Source: Syntrophomonadaceae bacterium
GTDB lineage: Bacteria; Bacillota; Syntrophomonadia; Syntrophomonadales; Syntrophomonadaceae
NCBI GenBank assembly: GCA_028686565.1
Contig: JAQUBU010000042.1
Location: forward strand, 1-13,466
Length of the DNA: 13,466 bases
Reading direction: 5' to 3'
Shown: positions 11,542 through 13,466 of the stretch, piece after piece
Layout of the letters: each line of letters opens with the position of its first letter
Position numbering within the stretch: the stretch's first letter is position 1
Program-made: the position numbers and the translations under genes
Notes under the pieces: model-generated
Database searches by the model: none
What the model was told of the DNA's origin: nothing
Seen by the model: only the letters and a program-made list of their open reading frames with translations

Positions 11542-12885
11542 ATGGATTACAGCGCAGAATACCAACGCAAACTAACTCCGGTTGATGATGCCATGAAAGT
11601 GGTCAAATCCGGCGATCTGGTGCATTACGGCGAATTTGTCATGAACTCCAGCTATATGGATGCCGCTTTGGCTAAACGGGTGGAGGAACTGCACAATGTC
11701 AATATCCGCACCACCACCTGCCCGTTTCCGCCTAAAACGGTCCAGGCAGACCCGGAGCGAAAACATTTTATATATAACGATGTGCATATGAGTGCCGCCA
11801 GCCGCAAATTGCACGATAAGAACATGTGCAATTACGTACCCCTGACTTACCATGAAGGCTGCAGTTTTTATGACCGCGGTTATGTTGAAGCTGATGTGGC
11901 CTTGATTAAGGTTGCTCCTATGGATAGGCACGGTTTCTTCAACTTTGGCACCTCGGTTTCATTTACTCCCAATATCTGCGATACAGCCAAAACCGTAATT
12001 ATAGAAGTAAATCAATCAGTTCCTGTATGTTTGGGTGGTTGTCGGGAATCCATTCATATCTCGGAAGTTGATTATATAGTTGAAGGCGATAATCAGCCGA
12101 TGATACAGCTTCCCGAGCTGCCAATATCAGATATTGACAAGAAAATAGCCTCTATCGTAATGGAGGAAATCGAAGATAGGGCCTGTCTGCAGCTTGGCAT
12201 CGGAGCTATGCCCAATGCTGTAGGAGCTATGATAGCCCAATCTGATTTAAAAGATCTGGGTGTGCATACCGAAATGCTGGTAGATTCATTTGTCGATATG
12301 TATGAAGCCGGTCGCATAACCGGGCGTCATAAACAACTCGACAAATGCAAGATGGTATACACCTTTGCCATGGGAACAAACAAACTTTACAGCTTCCTCG
12401 ACCGCAACCCGGCCTGTGCCATTTTTCCGGTTGAGTATACCAATGATCCCTATGTAATCGGCAAGAACGACAAGGTGGTAGGCATCAACAACGCCATTGA
12501 GGTGGATCTCTACGGCCAGGTCGCTTCGGAGTCATCCGGAGTTCGGCATATTTCCGGAACCGGCGGACAACTTGACTTTATTTTTGGTTCTTATTATTCC
12601 AAAGGCGGCAAGGGTTTAATTTGCCTGACTTCCACCTATAAAGACAAAGAAGGCAACTTGAAGTCGCGCATTCGCCCCATTCTAACTCCCGGAGCGATTG
12701 TAACCGTACCCCGAAGTATCAACTTCTATGTTGTAACCGAATATGGCACGGCTATGCTAAAAGCCAAATCTACCTGGCAGCGCGCGGAAGCACTGGTTAA
12801 TATTGCTCACCCCGACCTCCGGGATGAATTGATCAAGGAAGCCGACAAGATGCACATTTGGGTAAGAAGTAATAAAATCGTCTAA
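11542..12885 (+). CDS. Acetyl-CoA hydrolase/transferase family CoA-transferase, butyryl-CoA:acetate or 4-hydroxybutyrate type
   Basis: Cytoplasmic CoA-transferase of 447 residues, close to the ~440 of butyryl-CoA:acetate and 4-hydroxybutyrate CoA-transferases. It moves CoA between acetate and a short acyl group through a glutamyl-CoA intermediate. Visible motifs: VKSGDLVHYGEF near the N-terminus, ADVALIKVAPMDRHGFFNFG, LQLGIGAMPNAVG, LGVHTEMLVDSFVDMYEAG with Glu244 as the likely catalytic glutamate, GQVASESSGVRHISGTGGQLDF as the CoA-binding glycine loop, and VVTEYGTAMLKAKS near the C-terminus. In a syntrophic butyrate oxidiser this enzyme would activate butyrate using acetyl-CoA supplied by the thiolase encoded upstream. 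The substrate is inferred from family and context; propionyl- or 4-hydroxybutyryl-CoA are alternatives. It is separated from the thiolase gene by 358 bases of repeats. Confidence 0.92.
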   Translation: MDYSAEYQRKLTPVDDAMKVVKSGDLVHYGEFVMNSSYMDAALAKRVEELHNVNIRTTTCPFPPKTVQADPERKHFIYNDVHMSAASRKLHDKNMCNYVPLTYHEGCSFYDRGYVEADVALIKVAPMDRHGFFNFGTSVSFTPNICDTAKTVIIEVNQSVPVCLGGCRESIHISEVDYIVEGDNQPMIQLPELPISDIDKKIASIVMEEIEDRACLQLGIGAMPNAVGAMIAQSDLKDLGVHTEMLVDSFVDMYEAGRITGRHKQLDKCKMVYTFAMGTNKLYSFLDRNPACAIFPVEYTNDPYVIGKNDKVVGINNAIEVDLYGQVASESSGVRHISGTGGQLDFIFGSYYSKGGKGLICLTSTYKDKEGNLKSRIRPILTPGAIVTVPRSINFYVVTEYGTAMLKAKSTWQRAEALVNIAHPDLRDELIKEADKMHIWVRSNKIV

Positions 12886-12954
12886 AACTCCGGGATATGT
12901 ATGATATCCCACCTGGTCACTATGGTCATTTCCAACTAATGGAGATGATTGAGC

Positions 12955-12988
12955 GGGAATAGGATGGATATATTTCCATCCTACTCCC
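12955..12988 (+). other. Stable hairpin in the CoA-transferase 3' region
   Basis: GGGA-a-TAGGATGGA (12955-12968) pairs with TCCATCCTA-c-TCCC (12975-12988), a 13-bp stem with one mismatch and a 6-base loop. A smaller GGGATAT/ATATCCC hairpin lies before it (about 12893-12910). Only CTCTTTAA follows, so it is more likely an RNA-stabilising fold than the main terminator. Confidence 0.5.
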
Positions 12989-13029
12989 CTCTTTAATCTA
13001 TACCCCTTTAATCTTTCTATTTTTTTTAA

Positions 13030-13076
13030 AACAGGCCGGATAATGCTTCTCGGCAACTCCGGCCTGTTATTTTTTT
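13030..13076 (+). terminator. Strong intrinsic terminator of the CoA-transferase transcript
   Basis: AACAGGCCGGA (13030-13040) and TCCGGCCTGTT (13058-13068) are perfect 11-base arms with a 17-base loop, followed by A and seven T. It lies 145 bases after the CoA-transferase stop. T-rich sequence on the other side means it may also act on the minus strand. Confidence 0.85.
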
Positions 13077-13124
13077 GTCGATTTTGATCTTGAGCTATTT
13101 TAAGCGGGGGATTACCCACCACTT

Positions 13125-13180
13125 GTTTTGTTAATAGGAATCCGACCACTCAAAGAAGCGGTGACTTCTTTCGCCTCGTT
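13125..13180. repeat. Repeat element A, copy 3, inverted and diverged
   Basis: Read on the minus strand it starts AACGAGGCGAAA and ends CCTATTAACAAAAC, as copy 2 with its flanks does, with CGGTC/GGTCGG conserved between. The inner hairpin is rewritten as AAAGAAG/CTTCTTT (13153-13159, 13166-13172 region) but is still a hairpin. Conserved ends with a changed but still paired stem argue for a mobile or structured element. Confidence 0.55.
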
Positions 13181-13188
13181 ATAACATA

Positions 13189-13257
13189 AAAAAGGACCAA
13201 TATTTTTGTAGGAGTACCCTTTTCTAAAGTGACACTACAAAAATATTGGTCCTTTTT
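13189..13257. terminator. Perfect 23-bp inverted repeat, bidirectional terminator or MITE-like element
   Basis: Arms 13189-13211 and 13235-13257 are exact complements over 23 bases (outer end AAAAAGGACC, inner end TTTTTGTAG) with a 23-base spacer. Each strand ends in a T-run, so it can terminate transcription both ways, notably of the minus-strand gene ending at 13315. The arm length is more than a terminator needs. Confidence 0.7.
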
Positions 13258-13314
13258 GAAGCCACCATTACGGGTTCTTCTCATTCTACCGATGGGTATT
13301 CAATTGTAATCCGG

Positions 13315-13466
13315 CTATTCGGTTAACATCCGATCGAATACGATTACGTGTATCCAGAAATCCGTTTCCGGCTCAATATCATAGGTCTGATGAATCGCCT
13401 TGGCCTGAAATATCTCCTCGAAATAAGAGGTATTATCTATTGAATGCTGCCAGGCAACCTGCATCC
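13315..13466 (-). CDS. C-terminal end of an unidentified protein (cut by window edge)
   Basis: The last 49 codons and stop of a minus-strand gene that enters from beyond the window. The residues run MQVAWQHSIDNTSYFEEIFQ, then AKAIHQTYDIEPETDFWIH and VIVFDRMLTE. Composition and codon choice look like real protein, and a strong terminator-like hairpin follows 58 bases downstream. The ATG at 13464 may be internal. I do not recognise the family. Confidence 0.55.
   Translation of the reverse strand, partial: MQVAWQHSIDNTSYFEEIFQAKAIHQTYDIEPETDFWIHVIVFDRMLTE

Overview
The window reads as a stretch of a low-to-mid GC Firmicute of the class Clostridia, most likely an anaerobic fatty-acid-oxidising bacterium related to Syntrophomonas. 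This is inference from three things: a beta-oxidation-type thiolase next to a butyryl-CoA/4-hydroxybutyrate-type CoA-transferase, a multi-PAS sigma-54 activator beside them, and a molybdate/tungstate importer, which such organisms need for formate dehydrogenases. Strong GGAGG-type ribosome sites and TTG/GTG starts also fit Clostridia. No rRNA, tRNA, CRISPR array or intact insertion sequence was seen.

Layout. Bases 1-2070 (minus strand) hold a molybdate/tungstate ABC transporter operon: lipoprotein binding protein, permease, and the N-terminal part of the ATPase, which is cut by the window edge. Bases 2235-3737 (minus) hold a small RiPP-like cassette: a 44-codon precursor-like peptide (3603-3737) with an excellent ribosome site, then a radical SAM/SPASM protein (2235-3500), with a hairpin between them. 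Beside it lies a truncated DUF218/SanA-like gene (3809-4150, plus) whose 5' end has been replaced by an unrelated palindromic sequence. Bases 4185-6627 are a divergent pair: a MocR-type (GntR + aminotransferase-like) regulator and an EamA-family exporter, sharing a control region with direct repeats.

Bases 6837-12885 form a plus-strand metabolic block. An 818-residue sigma-54-dependent activator carries four tandem PAS units of exactly 120 residues. A 678-base control region follows, with a near-perfect -24/-12 promoter at 9653-9668, a repeated 17-base candidate enhancer, a 12-bp inverted repeat, an intrinsic-terminator-like hairpin and a palindrome over the predicted transcription start. Then come an acetyl-CoA acetyltransferase and a CoA-transferase. 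The simplest reading is that the PAS activator senses a metabolite and switches on the thiolase and perhaps the CoA-transferase, giving acetoacetyl-CoA cleavage and acyl-CoA/acetate exchange.

The 358-base gap between thiolase and CoA-transferase is filled by an A-B-A-B mosaic of hairpin-forming repeats; a third, inverted and diverged copy of A lies downstream at 13125-13180. The CoA-transferase ends at a strong terminator. The far end holds a perfect 23-bp inverted repeat and the last ~49 codons of an unidentified minus-strand gene.

The most novel candidate is the single-cysteine peptide plus radical SAM pair. The second is the combination of the four-PAS activator with its densely structured sigma-54 control region.
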